NCBI GenBank assembly: GCA_932294295.1
Contig: OW028573.1
Span: forward strand, 63,279,829 to 63,343,828
Direction: 5' to 3'
Length of the DNA: 64,000 bases
Origin: Alitta virens
Lineage: Eukaryota > Annelida > Polychaeta > Phyllodocida > Nereididae
Shown: one piece after another, positions 18,816-31,084 of the stretch
Layout: each line of letters starts with the position of its first letter
Position numbering within the stretch: the stretch's first letter is position 1
The notes under the pieces: model-generated
What the model saw: the letters and a program-made list of their open reading frames with translations, nothing else
Database searches by the model: none
Told to the model about the DNA's origin: nothing
Program-made: the position numbers and the translations under genes

Positions 18816-20673
18816 TTACTGGTGGGTCATTACGTGGGAACCTGAGTCAGCATTGGCTCTCCCGCAGTCTGATAGGGGAGGTAATATCGGCCAAATACTG
18901 ATTCTGGTTGGCGCAGTGGGGATTCGCCCTTCTGTTGGTGCTGGGGCAAGCGGTAGGGCCTCTGGGTCTCTCTCAAGAGTCTCAGATTGGGGTTGCCTAG
19001 ATGCATTTTGTCGTGCCCTGAACCGCCTCCACCTCAGATAGGCCAGACCTATCACTGCCCACACAAATAATACGAATGCAAAGTTTATTATGGTCAGCGT
19101 GGAAAAAGGGAAGGTCCATCGTTTAGTCAACAGACGGGCTACCGGAGATGGAGACAACAAGGATCCTACGTTGACCTCCATCTCAGTGAGGGGCTTTCCC
19201 AAGTCCAGCTCAGGCAAGGCGAGTCTGATCGACTTCATGGTCATAGTAGCGGCGAAGTTAAAATGTGCTGTAACGGCTACCTGGGGCATTATGTAATGCC
19301 GGGATAAATACATCTTGGCGATGCAGGTTATTGACCAGCCATTTCCGGCGATTGTGCAAGCTCTGAGGCATGTGATATTATAAGAGCCTCTAGTGAGAGT
19401 CAAGTGGGCTTCTGCCTGGCCAGGGCATCTTACCACCAGGGTCTCCCCCTGTGAAGCCAGAGCGTATTGGTTCAAGGTAATGGCGCTGAGTATGGGGTTG
19501 CCGTCATATGGGGATATTTTCGCCTTGCATCCGCCAATTAAGCTTGACCTGTTGGTCAGCAGGCCTCTGACACATTTCATTAACAAAGGACCATATTCAG
19601 GTCCGGTCTGGCAAATGGTGGGTTCATGGCCCAGGCATCTACGTGGGACAAATCAATTGCCAGACACTGTGTCGAGTGCGTATGATGGTTCCAAATCTAT
19701 CTTAATACTGAGGGACGAGTTGCTAATGGGTACCGGAAGTGAGTACATTGTACAACAAATAGGGTCTGTTAGCTATGAGGGGCAGTTCAATCCAGTACAG
19801 CAGACTCTTGGATGATGGCCAAAGAGGATAGACAGAGATATAAGAAAAGTACCAACCCAGCTTACTCACCACGCCCTGTATCAACGATGCTTCCTGTAGG
19901 ATGCCTCTTAACTGGTCCGCTGGCAGGAGATCACGTGTCAATCGCCCACTCTCCAATTCTGCCCTCTGGCGATGGAACAGGGTTAGCTGGGACTCGTATT
20001 GTCTGGCGGCGAGGTCCAGGACATCCAGGAAGTCGTTCAGGTCCGAAATAAGTTCCACTCGTCCAATGCGTCGTGCGTGGTCCCTAAAGACGCCCTCGTA
20101 TTGTGTCAGTGCTGCGTTCAGTTTGAGCAGGTATCCTGACATCCGTTGCTGCTTGATGGCCAGTTCCCTCACATAAGCTCTGGTCTGGTTGACTATGGTG
20201 GCCAAGGTGTTGTGAGCGTGCGCGATGGTCTTCTGCTGCCCTATTACCTCACGTACGGCTGCCTCAAAACGTTCTAGTTGAGCCGTAGTTGCCTCTCCAA
20301 ACAGTGTATGTAGGATGGAGCCTCCCAAGTCAATCAATCCACGCTTTACCCGGTCTCCTGTGCCTCTGTCCAAGATGGCCATGTGATGGTCTCGTCGTGT
20401 CTCCTGGGCATTGAGCGAGATGTTGATACCCGCTCCAGTCAACGCCTTCAGGGCACTGAAGGTGATGTTGAGGGCCTTCACTCGGTCCGCCAGGGCCTGT
20501 GGATAGGGCGGGGGGTCCAGCGTGACATAGATGTCCCATGTAGCCACTGTCTGGTGCAGTGTGTCTCCTCCAGTGATGCTAAGTCCATCCGGAAGCGTGG
20601 TTACTCGGATGGAGTCACCAGCCAAGGTCGTGGTACATAGTGTCAGTGTAGCGAGAAGACCAATTAGTGACAT
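18816..20673 (-). pseudogene. env: Baculovirus F-like envelope gene of the LTR element, frame-broken
   Basis: The first frame (20673-19723, 316 codons) has a signal peptide (about 1-18), a furin-type RVKR site at residues 108-111 followed by a Gly-rich hydrophobic segment (from 112) like the fusion peptide of F-type (LD130/errantivirus) proteins, and a heptad-like helical region. The remainder of the ectodomain (cysteines, then a C-terminal membrane segment followed by a basic Arg-rich tail) lies in a different frame (18816-19586 and upstream). A one-base indel around 19723-19750 is therefore likely. In exogenous relatives this protein mediates membrane fusion; here it is interrupted. The start overlaps the integrase end by 10 nt. 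Confidence 0.8.
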
Positions 20674-23600
20674 CTTGCAAAGATGGCTACCGCTGCGATG
20701 ACTTGCAGACGGGCTCTCTTCTGCTCTTCAACTGATGGAGCGCTGTTATCTGTCAAAAATGGTCGCTTCACGGCTCTGGGCAGGTACTGATGATATCGCT
20801 TGCTGTCCGTGCTTCTGTTTCGCTCCTGAGTTCTCTTCACAGCAGGGTGTCGATGATCTGAGGGCAGTGTTACAGCAGCAGGAGCTGATGTGGTCACTGT
20901 GGTGTCCGGTGCGATGACTGGTCCCTCTGCAGTGTGTCGCTGCTTTTGTGGAGCCCGCTCCTGATCATCCTCAGTGCGCCTGCGCTTGACTGCTGCCCTT
21001 CCATGTTGGTCATTGGTCATTCCCTGGGCAAGGGGGCGTCGCTGTGGGCGTGGCCAGTTGGGGTTCACCGTGCGTGACGACTGCTGTGGACGCCTCACTG
21101 GTCGAGGGTTCACTTCTTCCCAAACAACATTGGGGTCCACTACCTTCACCTTGTTGATATTTACAGACTTCTCCCTGCCAGTTTGCTGGTGTGACACCCA
21201 TATCACTTTGCCACGCACCTTGGTCACCGTCCATTGCGGGTCCCACTTGCTAGTCAAGGTCATGGGTTCTGCTGCTTTCAAAACCACTGAATCTCCCACC
21301 TTGACTTCTCCAGCATTTGCCTGTCTGGCTAATCGCTCCCTGTTATGTTTGCGAGACTGCTCTGTTGCCTGAGCCGCCGTTCTTAGGGCATCAGCCACGT
21401 GCTTTAAGCGATCCTCTAGCAGGGGCTCATCCTGCAATAGTTTTGATATGGGCAGGCGGGGGCGTCGTCCATAGTGCAAAAAAATAAGGGGTGTGCTGGG
21501 TTGTCTCTGACACTGCAGTGTTATAAGCCAGCAGTACAGGTCCCAGTTGGTCCTCCCACGAATCTCGCGCGTTGTTAATCAGCCTGCCCAATATCTGCTT
21601 TAATGTGCCATTAAAGCGCTCGCATTTTCCATTAGCCTGTGGATTGTAGCCTGTAGTGCGGCGGTGCTCCACACCCATTTGTCTCAAGTAGCTCTTGATT
21701 GCCAATGCATTAAACTCAAGGCCTTGATCTGTGATCAGTACATCGGGATAGCCATGCCTCGGGAAGAACTCTTGCGTCAGCTTACTCCAGACACTCCTGC
21801 TGGTCTTATCTGGCAGCGGATAAGCTTCAGCCCATCCCGTGCAATGGTCTATCAAGGTCAAGACGTACTGATTCTCATGGGGTGACTTAACCAGGGGCCC
21901 TATCAGGTCCGCGCCGATGATCTGCATGGGAGACCTGGCGATAGGCATCTCTCCCATAGGCGCCTTTGGCTGTCTCCTGGAATGGGCCACGCAGGTGGCA
22001 CACCTCGTGACGTGGTCCTGGATAGTTCTCTTCATGCCAGGCCACACAAATGCTTCTTGAATCTTCCTCATCGTCTTGAGGTGCGACATGTGGCCTACCT
22101 CGGTGTGTGCCCTGTCCACAACCTGCGCCCTGAGAGTGGCCGGCAGGATCAACCTCGGGTGGTCAGGTGCGTACTGATATGGCCGCTTTAATGAGTACAG
22201 CAGCCCTTGGATCACCTCCACCTCACTTTCGTCGTCAAGGTGTTCAGACCATTCTGGCATCTCTCTTTGCAGGCGAGCCAGCTCCTTGAGGTCTATCCCG
22301 TACAATTCCTGATCCGGGTCGTTCCTCACTTCTGGGCCCTGTGGATCGCCCAGACGCCAATAATCAATGTCATACGTATTTAACTGTTCGACCTGTCTGA
22401 TACGAGATAACATGTCTGCTCGAATGTTCAGCTTTCCTTTGTGGTATTCTACCTTGCAGCCGTATTCTGCAAGTAGAACTGCCCACCGCTGTATTTTTGT
22501 ATTGTTGAGGTCCTTTGTGAATAGTGACGTGAGTGGCTTATGATCCGTAAATGTCCGATACTCTGCACCCCAGAGATAGGGTCTGAGCTGTTTTAATGAA
22601 TAGACAACAGCGTAGGCCTCCTTCTCAATGGTGGCCCATCGTCTCTGGGTGTCAGACAATTGTTTTGACAGATACACAATGGGACGCTCCACCCCCTGGT
22701 CATCCAACTGACACAGTATGCCGCCGATTGCATAGTCACATGCATCCGTGTATAACAGATATGGCTTATCTGTCTGAGGATGGGCCATCACAGTGTCACT
22801 AACCAGTGCTCTCTTGAGTACATCAAAAGCCAGCTGATGCTTTGGTTCCCAGGCAAAACGGATATTCTTGCGTGTGAGGCTAACTAAGGGCTCAGCAATC
22901 TTAGCATAATCTTGCACACACTGTCTATAATAACCCGTCATGCCCAGGAAGCTTCTGACCTCTGGGACTGTAGCAGGGGAAGTCATGCGGGCGATGGCTG
23001 CTGCCTTGCTTGGATCGGCCCTGAGCCCCTGGTTGCTGACAATAAAGCCCAACAATTTCACCTCTTGCAGACCAAAAACACACTTGGCAGGGTTCAAGCG
23101 TAAATTACATGTTCTGAGCCTGTCAAACAACAATTGCAGATGCTCCACATGTTGCTCCTCTGAGTCGCTGTATACAACAATGTCGTCTATGTAGAGCATG
23201 CAGATCGTGCCGATCAGGCCCTTTAGAACCACTTCCATGGCCCTCTGGAACATTTGGGATGCGTTCGCCAACCCCATTGGTAGACGTGTCCAGTGGAATA
23301 AGCCCCGATGGCACACAAATGCTGTCTTCTCTTGGTCGTCTGGATGCAAGGGCAATTGGTGGAAACCGGACTTCATGTCGAGTGTGGAGAAGATTGTGGC
23401 TCCCTGCAGCTGGTCAAAGATATCCCTGATTAATGGGATTGGATAAGCATCTTTCTTTGTGACCTTATTCAGCTGCATAAAGTCCACACAGAAGCGAGGA
23501 CCTTCTGATGGGTCCTTCTTCTCCACCAACACGACTGGGGCGGCCCACGGCGACGATGAGGGCACTATGACTCCCTGTCCTAGCAGATCCTCCAGTTTGT

Positions 23601-24292
23601 CATCCAGTGCATTGCGACATCTGAGGGGCAGTCAGTATGGCCGATTCTTGATGGGCGGGCCCTCTGTCTGTATCCGCACCTGGATTTCGGGGTGACAGCC
23701 AAGGTTCTCTCCCTTTGCAGCAAACAGTTCCTCATTAGGCTCAATGCAGTCTTCCATGACTGAACTGGCCATCTGTGGAGGTCGATCCCCAAGGGAAGCA
23801 ATGTCTAGAGCAGTGGGCCTTGGCTGCAAGGGCAGTCGGTAACCTCGCCAGGACAACATTCCTGCAACATAATCGATCGCTGCTCCCTCTTGCTTGAGCA
23901 CATCTCGTCCAAGGATCATTGCGTGAGCAATGTCCTCGACCACTATGACTGAGATGGGGCCCAGCTTGGTCTCTCCCAGTTCCGTCTGACCTAGGACCTT
24001 AATGTGGTGGCCTGTCACTCCACACAATTGTATTGTTTTCTTAGCAAGGGCACTCGGCCAGATCGCTTGCACAGAATTTCGTATTCTTGGCGCCGCAGCA
24101 CAGTGCGAGGGGGCCAGTGTCGAGGAGGGCGGCTAATACTGTTCCATAGAAATCTAGTCCTACATACGTCCACTCCTCGACCGCTGCGGCGCCTATTGGC
24201 CCCCCTGATGCGATGGGGCTTCCCCCCTGTGCTGTTGTTGACGGGACTGTCTTGTCCTGCAGAATCTCTGCACGTGGCCCTCTTTGTGACAA
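20664..24292 (-). pseudogene. pol: pol polyprotein (protease, RT, RNase H, integrase), interrupted
   Basis: The protease active-site LLDTG lies in the frame 24292-24041, which overlaps gag in the -1 frame, as for programmed frameshifting. The rest of protease (ILGRD) is in frame 24072-23632, ending at a TGA directly after a KNRPY motif. RT/RNase H/integrase follow in 23565-21427 (the same frame as 24072-23632): YIDD at residues 125-128, RNase H TDACDYAIGG near 263, integrase H2C2 zinc finger near 490, and an rve core with ADLIG, TDQGLEFN and CERFNG. The integrase C-terminal GPY/F-like domain (KWDPQW, then NINKVK) is in another frame (21479-20664), entered at a T-rich run near 21480. So there are at least two frame breaks and one nonsense codon. 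Confidence 0.9.
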
Positions 24293-25362
24293 AAGTTGCA
24301 GACCGGCACTCCTTCTTGTGTAAATGCAAACTGAGTGGCACTCCTGGGTGCCGCATGCTCCCTTCGCCCATCACTCTGCCTTCGTTCCTTAGGGCTATCA
24401 TGCTGTCCTTCGCGCTGTTTCTGAGGCAGCTCTCCCTTTTGCAGTGTAGCCATCAGTTTTGTAAAGTGAAGCGTCAAGCCACTCACTTGCCTCTTCACCT
24501 CTGCCAGATCTCTTGCCATGGATCCCTCTTGAGAGCCTTGAGTGGCTGTTGGTCGCAGGGCACCCACTTCCATGGGCTCTTCCATGCGTGGCTCCACCCC
24601 CTCATCTAATGCCAATCTCAATCTGTAATCGTCTGCCTCGTAAGCCGTGACCAAATTCATAGCTTGGGCGCATGTGTCTGGTCTGCCTTCCTTCACTAGC
24701 CACTCCACAATATGTCGGTCCCTCAGTCCCCTCATGTATGCCTTTAGCAGGAGTCTCTGCTGGTCGGCGTTGCAGGCTCCCTCAGGCGTAGGATATGCCA
24801 GGTCTGCGCATTCTCTAAAGCGTCTTCCATATGCCGCTGTGGTCTCATACGCGGCCTGTCTAATCTTGTCTACCTCATGACGCAGCCGATCGTCTTCATG
24901 CGGAGATAAGAAGGCCTTCTGCAGATGCACCCGCAGTTGGTCCCACGTCACTCCCTCTCTACATCTCTGCTGAGATAGAAAATGCTCCAACTCACGGCGC
25001 AGGGCTCCCTGAGCTGACAGGGAAGCCACATATACAGTCATCTCGCTGTAGGCCAATGTTAGGTCCACCTCCCGCAGCCATTCCCTCACGGTTCCGGGGC
25101 TACTGCCATCGCACTGCGGTACTCGTTTAGCCACTGCTTCAGCATGTCGACGGGCATGATGCGCCTGCTGCCTCTCACTGTTTTCTCTCTGTTGTCTCGC
25201 CGTTGCTTCCTTTTCTCTCTCCAGGATCTGTCTAGTCATCGCCCGGTCAGTCCTCTCCTCGCTGATGAAACGGTTGAACTCAACCACTCGTAGTGCGTCA
25301 GCTTGTAGGGGGGGGGGGGGTATCGCCTGGCCTGCATTGTCTTGGTTTTGTGCAGCATCCAT
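24193..25362 (-). CDS. gag: gag of the LTR element
   Basis: 389 residues, apparently intact. Structural protein with an Arg/Gln-rich coiled N-terminal half, a capsid-like helical region (FLSPHEDDRLRHEVDKI region), and one CCHC zinc knuckle at residues 355-368 (C-x2-C-x4-H-x4-C) followed by a basic tail. The start Met lies near a run of 10 or more G (plus strand 25309-25320) that encodes an early Pro run. The overlapping pol frame at the 3' end suggests -1 frameshift expression. Confidence 0.85.
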   Translation of the reverse strand: MDAAQNQDNAGQAIPPPPLQADALRVVEFNRFISEERTDRAMTRQILEREKEATARQQRENSERQQAHHARRHAEAVAKRVPQCDGSSPGTVREWLREVDLTLAYSEMTVYVASLSAQGALRRELEHFLSQQRCREGVTWDQLRVHLQKAFLSPHEDDRLRHEVDKIRQAAYETTAAYGRRFRECADLAYPTPEGACNADQQRLLLKAYMRGLRDRHIVEWLVKEGRPDTCAQAMNLVTAYEADDYRLRLALDEGVEPRMEEPMEVGALRPTATQGSQEGSMARDLAEVKRQVSGLTLHFTKLMATLQKGELPQKQREGQHDSPKERRQSDGRREHAAPRSATQFAFTQEGVPVCNFCHKEGHVQRFCRTRQSRQQQHRGEAPSHQGGQ

Positions 25363-25500
25363 CTTCTTGTCAGTGTAGTCACAGCGTCTTTCGTGGGGAA
25401 TATTCTTGCGGGGGGTGTCAGAACATCTGAGTTCACATCAACTCACTCAGCTCTTCATGCCAGTTCCGGTATTCATCAAGATCACGTCAGGATCACCAGA
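25363..25500 (-). promoter_or_regulatory. Leader and primer-binding-site region of the LTR element
   Basis: In transcript sense the 5' LTR is followed by TCTGGTGATCCTGACGTGA, whose TGG start just inside the LTR suits a tRNA primer-binding site. The tRNA could not be identified by eye. Confidence 0.45.
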
Positions 25501-26566
25501 TATAAAGTCTTGGGGCTCCATAGGCTTCTCAACTCTGCTCCAAGCTTCATGTGCACTAGCCAAGTGGCCAGTCTAGACCAAACTGGACTCCAAGTATCAA
25601 CAGGTCAGTCTTTGAGTACTTCAATCACATTCCAAGTTCAGCGTGTCCACATTTCTCCAAAGTGCATTCAAATCAAAACAATGAGACAATATTGCTGTGC
25701 TCCTTTCCAACTTTTGGATCAGGTAAAAACTGATTTATTAATCAACAAAATTTCCTTATGTATTTTCTAGTGGCCACTCCTCTCACTCGAGGAGGGCCTC
25801 ATTCATCCAATCAATACACATATTCAAATTCTCTGGCCTGAGGCCCATTAATCAACTACCAATCCAGGGATCCAAAGGTTCCCATGTGACTTTGGCTGAC
25901 ATCCCAATCTAACCCCCCCCCCCCCTCAGTGAACAATCTTACCTTGGGGATAATCCCCTTACATAATACTGTACATGGACCTTAATCATGATGAGAAACA
26001 TCAACAAATGCATTGCACTTTAAACCCTCCAGAACATATAGCAATCACAGAACACACAACCCATATGGAGATAAGCCCCCTGCATGCTGATAATTCATTA
26101 ACATTATGTCACTCTAAGCAGACCACAAAGGGAGTTGCTAATCAAAAGAGCACACAATGCACTCAGGCTTAAGAGGAAACAAAGGGGTGCAATCTGCAGC
26201 TCTGCTAAGCTGGCTGACACTTTGATGGTGCTAGGGCTTTATAGATTAATTACTATCAACTTTAAGGGCTCCTTACTATAGCCAGAACACTCTAAATCTT
26301 AATACAACATTCCTAACTAAGAACAAAGGCATGCCTTATTATTGTACTTTTAATACTTCTGATGCACAACAATTGCTTGTATGCTTCTATATGTTAAATT
26401 CTAAAACCCCACATACACTCACTGTTGTAATGATACTTAATAATTGTGTTCACTGAGAAGTGGTGGCAAAGGTCATAAAGAGTGGCCATGCTTCCAGCTA
26501 CTTGAATGGATCTATCTGCATATAATGCCTACACAAAAATGATCAATTGGGTGGGTGAACTTTACA
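25501..26566 (-). repeat. 5' LTR
   Basis: 1066-bp copy of 16733-17795. Differences seen by eye include a two-base TA insertion and single substitutions. It should hold the promoter of the element. A CTGT target duplication follows at 26567-26570. Confidence 0.93.
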
Positions 26567-27588
26567 CTGTGATCAAACCACTGCTGCTCAGCTTAGAATA
26601 TTGACAGGTTGGGGCCAAGTATGCTGAGATGTATGGCTAAAGCTGTTACCATGGATAGATGCATTTGTTGAAGTACACAATACAGTATTGTAGGTCATGG
26701 TCTTGGATGGTGATTTAAGGCATCAGCTGCCCTGTGACTTTGACACTGCAACTTCACAGGAAGCACTAGGGCGACCAGGAATTCAAAACAATGGTGATGT
26801 TGAAATTTATTGCATGCAGCTGCATGTAGCACCAGACTTGTTGAAGGTCACACATACTGTGACATGGGTCCTGGCTTACAAATCATGTTTAATAAGACTT
26901 ACTGAAACCCCTTGGTAAATATTGCACAACCTACAAATTACAGAAATTAAGAGCCATAGGCGGTGTTAATGTTCTTAGCATAACAAGTTGTTTTTAACTG
27001 CACGAAATATATTATATCTAGTGTACATTTGACTTTAATTGTCTGATTGCTGGCAGGTGACTTCTTAAACTTTCATCAGGTCTAAAATGACCCCAGAAAA
27101 TTGTAGCAGTCAGGTTTTACAGTTAGTGGAGTATGTTTTTCTATTTCAGTTTACCTGTTTTATACCATCACAAGTTGACAAGAGGCACTCAATTGGTATT
27201 TAGCCAATGCATTGGTGTATCACTGAATGGCTAGTGCGCAGGTGAATCTGGCAAGGGCTGCCCTGCCTGCCCTGCCTGCCCTGTCTGCCCTGTCTGCCCA
27301 TTACCATAAATATTGGACCTTCATCGATGGGGAGCACTAAGCCGGTTGATGAGTTGCAGCCTGCTAGCAATATGAGAGAGGGATGCATCCAACGTAAGTA
27401 CCCAGTCATTAACGCTATGAATGGTTATACATGTACCATTCATTTTGATGAAAATAGTGGCGTATGATGTTTTAGTGATTTATCGGAAGTAATTCAGTTG
27501 ATTAAAGGAAAATTTGGTAGGCAGTATATTTATGTATGACATTTTTGCAAATTGTAACTCCAAATTGGTTAAATCAACATCCATCCCA

Positions 27589-27690
27589 GATAGCATTCCA
27601 AATCGGGCCAGCGTCATTTCTATGTTGGTCGCCATCGTTACAACATCGTTTTGACAACGTGCCGACATTGAAGCGATTTGGAATGCTATC
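27589..27690. repeat. 102-bp foldback element
   Basis: GATAGCATTCCAAATCG (27589-27605) is perfectly inverted at 27674-27690. Outer bases CCCa/tGGG extend the stem. MITE-like, no coding capacity. Confidence 0.6.
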
Positions 27691-28151
27691 AGGGGTGCAA
27701 TAATGAACAAACTGTAATAAGGTCTCTGTAGATCAATGTTGGCACAAAATAATTATCGTCTGCTTTCAAACAATTTGCAGAATAATAATTAAACAGAGTA
27801 GCGTTTTGGATTAAAATTACGTCAAGTACACCAATACACCATATTATCCGTTTCTTTCCAGTTTCCTTGATTGGGGATGTGGTGAGAGACAATGAATGTC
27901 GGTTGCTTCTGCTTCCTATGCAATACTTAGTATTTTATTCTTTTCTTATTGTTTTTTGGGCTAATGGATTTTTTAAAGGCAAAAAGTTTAGTTATGGTGA
28001 AATCTAAAAGACAACTCTGTGAGCCAAAATTTTACTTTTTTACATTTTTTAGTTTAAAGAAGTGCATTCAAGCCAGGTTAATTATTCCTAAGGAGAGATC
28101 CTAATACACACTTTCTGGACCTCATTCACCTTAAGAGTTACAAGTATTCTT

Positions 28152-28230
28152 AAAATTTTGAGAGACTATAAGTCAGAATGGTTTTACTTGGCAAGTAATG
28201 ACATTCTGACCTATAGTCCCTCAATATTTT
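28152..28230. repeat. 79-bp imperfect foldback
   Basis: AAAATTTTGAGAGACTATAA at 28152 pairs, with about four mismatches over 29 bp, with the complement at 28202-28230; loop near 21 nt. Either a miniature transposon or a small hairpin RNA precursor; no direct evidence for either. Confidence 0.5.
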
Positions 28231-30304
28231 TATAGAGTATGTGAAAAGTACGATTTGGTGTTTAGTACATGATTATATATTTGTAAATCCTGAATTTTGC
28301 AGTCAAAATTATTGGGAATGATTGATATCCTGGAGGATGCTGCAATCAATATACCTTTGGCCATGTATGTTACAGCAACTAATAAATTATATCTGTAATT
28401 GCAAAATCATGTGAATGATCCAAAGTTCCTTCACTCTTTACTGAGTGATATCCTTTCCTTTTATGGCTAGAAATGTATTCCTACCCTTTCCTTTTTTTTC
28501 TTTTTCTAAATGTTTCCTTATTAGATTTTTGGTTGTTCTTTACTCAGTGGCTATAAAATCCAAGGAAAGTGGTGCCTACACACTTATTATTGAGTCACCC
28601 CTTTTATATCTGACAGCCTGTAGGGTCCTTTACCAGGAGCAAAGTAGTATAAGACATCACCCACACACTGACTGAGTGCTCCGTTACATTGCTGCATCAG
28701 ACGTTATTTAAAAAACTTAGCACTATCTGAGAACTTCCGTGGGTTCATAAAAAAAAATCTTAATGGAAAATAAATGGAATAAAAGTGCAGTTTTATTAGC
28801 ATTTTGTGCTTAAAAGCCTACCAACTGATCGCACTTTTTTTTTCTGTAAAGGTTTAATTGTATGACAATTTATATACACAGCTGCCTTTGCTAATTCCTT
28901 TGCATTATAATCGGTAATTAGGTATAACTTTCCAGGTAAACACATTTTAAAGGGCATATCTGCAGATATAGTTAATATATTTTTTATCAGTCTTTGTCTG
29001 AATTCTTTAAAATAGGACTTTTTAAATAGAGTCATTGCACATTCTGTCCAACAACGACTGACAAATAATATTTTCAGTTATGTTCCCTTGAACTTGTACT
29101 TAAAACTTGTACTTTCTACATTAACAAACCTCATTAGACAGGCAATTGTTTCGTGTTTGATCACAAAAGCCCTTGTTTTTTTGTTTTTTTAACAAAAGGT
29201 TCGTCTAATCTATGGGAGACAAATTACACTTCTTTAAAGATGGATGAAAGCCAAATGATGATTTAATATGTTTCTAAGAATTTGGCTAGTCCACCATAGT
29301 AATATAGATATACTAAAAGGCATCCTTCATGCTATATATTAGCAGACAATATAAGAAACACGGATGCAAATTCGAATGTTGGTGTTGGTTATTTTTTCGA
29401 ACATGCTGATAAGATGAAATAAGGTAACGTGGAACATTATTATCAAGGAACTACACAAAACTTTCCATACAATGGGACCAAATAGAGATAATAATACAGC
29501 ACTGCAATATCATATACGATATCTCTTGGACCAGTTTCTTAGGTAGTGACATACCTGACTTGATGGCCTTCTATAATAGAAATACTTGATAAATACACAT
29601 TATTTTCTCGTAAAAAAATTTTTTCACTAAATAATGAGGGTCTGACATCTAAATCATTCCTTTTGATGTACCCCACCATGATGCAGCACCAAAGAAGAAA
29701 CATCAATTGAATTGATGGTGCTGCAAAAGTAAGTCCAATAACCAACCACATCAATTAAACCGAAAGTTAACTCATCATGAAGTTACATATCTAGAGGAGT
29801 TTCCAATCAGAAAATTGGGTGAAGTATAAATATATTTCAAGAAAAATTATTACAGTGACATGTATATCTGTTATATAGTAATTTCTTAGGGCAGTGAACA
29901 CAAATAACCTTTCTAACTGAATGAGAATGGATGAAATTAACCCCTGAACCCATTACCAGCTTGGTAAATTGAGGCACAAACATTCATCAAGATGCCTGCT
30001 CTCCAGTTTGGCTGTGGATCAAAGTCATTCCCATTCAGGACTAGTGGTCTTTTGACCAAAGGTCACCCAGGAAAGGTATAGTTCCAAAGGTTAGAGCAGC
30101 CAGGAATTAACGAGATTTCTTTGCTTCAAGGACCATTTGACAGGTAAGGGGATTGTGTGACAACCAAGCCTCCAGCTATAAATTGGGTAATGACCAGAGC
30201 AACGGATCAATGTCCAAATGTGTTGAGTGCAGCTTAGTGTTACACCTCTTTGCTACTATGCTCACTTTCTGTGCATCCATTAACAGGCAGGTATTGATTA
30301 ATTC

Positions 30305-30620
30305 ATAGATAGATAGATAGATAGATATGGAAAGTGCAGCCCTCTAAGGCAAGTTCTTGCCACTATTAGGGGTTGATTGATGAGGTGAGAGAGAGTGGAG
30401 GAGTCCACCCAGGTTACATTTACCCCATGAGTGGGGTCTTTTACTTGCCTCAGCATGGACACTGAGTACAAGGGACCACCAATGTACCGTCTCATTCGAA
30501 GGACATCCAGCTGGGATGTTGCTCATGAAGGGTGCCGGGCCTGGGATTGTACAGAAATGTACATATTATGTTTGGGCAGACTAGCATAGCACTCTAACCA
30601 GAGGGTGTCACTAGCGAATG
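30305..30620 (-). repeat. tRNA-derived SINE
   Basis: On the minus strand a decayed tRNA-like head (TCTGGTTAGAGTGCTATGC as A box region, AATCCCAGGCCCGGCACC as B box remnant) is followed by a body containing TCGAATGAGACGG and AAGTAAAAGACCCCACTCATG. It ends in a (TATC)n tail, seen as (GATA)n at 30305-30326 on the plus strand. This organisation is typical of SINEs of marine animals. Confidence 0.6.
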
Positions 30621-31084
30621 CCCACCCGGGTTCCAGAGAGACCTCCGCAAAATGATTATGTATGTATGATAAAGCTCTTTCTAATGATTAATTGAATACG
30701 ATGATATAGCTATAATGACTAAGAAACAGTTGCATCTTTATTTGAAGGTAAGACATCAAGAATTCCAGTATGAAAGTCACATACTATGCATAGTATGTAT
30801 ACTAAGCAAGGATTTTCCTACCAAGAAATTGGAAATACATGTATATTGACCACACTGACATAAATGCCAACTACATCATAAAGTTCTGTTTCTGTGCAAT
30901 AAGTGGACAGAAAGGTGATCTGGGAGACCCTGAGGAAACTAACAGTTTTACTGGACATAACAATTGTGAAAAACAAGAATTTGGATTCAACTAATTTACA
31001 TTCAACATCAGGAAGCAAAATGCACATGGGTATTCTGTTTTTGGGCCATACACGGTCATGTAGGACAAGTTGGATTCCGCTAAA

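Larger units (their letters stand above)
16733..26566 (-). mobile_element. Ty3/Gypsy-type LTR retrotransposon with env-like gene (defective)
   Basis: A 9.8-kb provirus on the minus strand: 5' LTR 26566-25501, gag, protease, reverse transcriptase/RNase H, integrase, F-like env, 3' LTR 17795-16733. Ends are TG...TA in transcript sense, with CTGT target duplications. LTRs differ by roughly ten changes by eye over about 1.06 kb, so the insertion is recent. Even so the coding region has a frame break in protease, a TGA before reverse transcriptase, a frame break at the integrase C-terminus and a frame break in env. The errantivirus-like plan (gag-pol-env) suggests a formerly infectious metavirus. 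Confidence 0.93.
26571..30304. other. Host spacer, no gene recognised
   Basis: AT-rich single-copy-looking DNA with short frames only. Contains a small tandem array CCCTGCCTGC/CCCTGTCTGC at about 27261-27300 and the two foldbacks listed separately. No exon with convincing codon structure was found. Confidence 0.5.
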
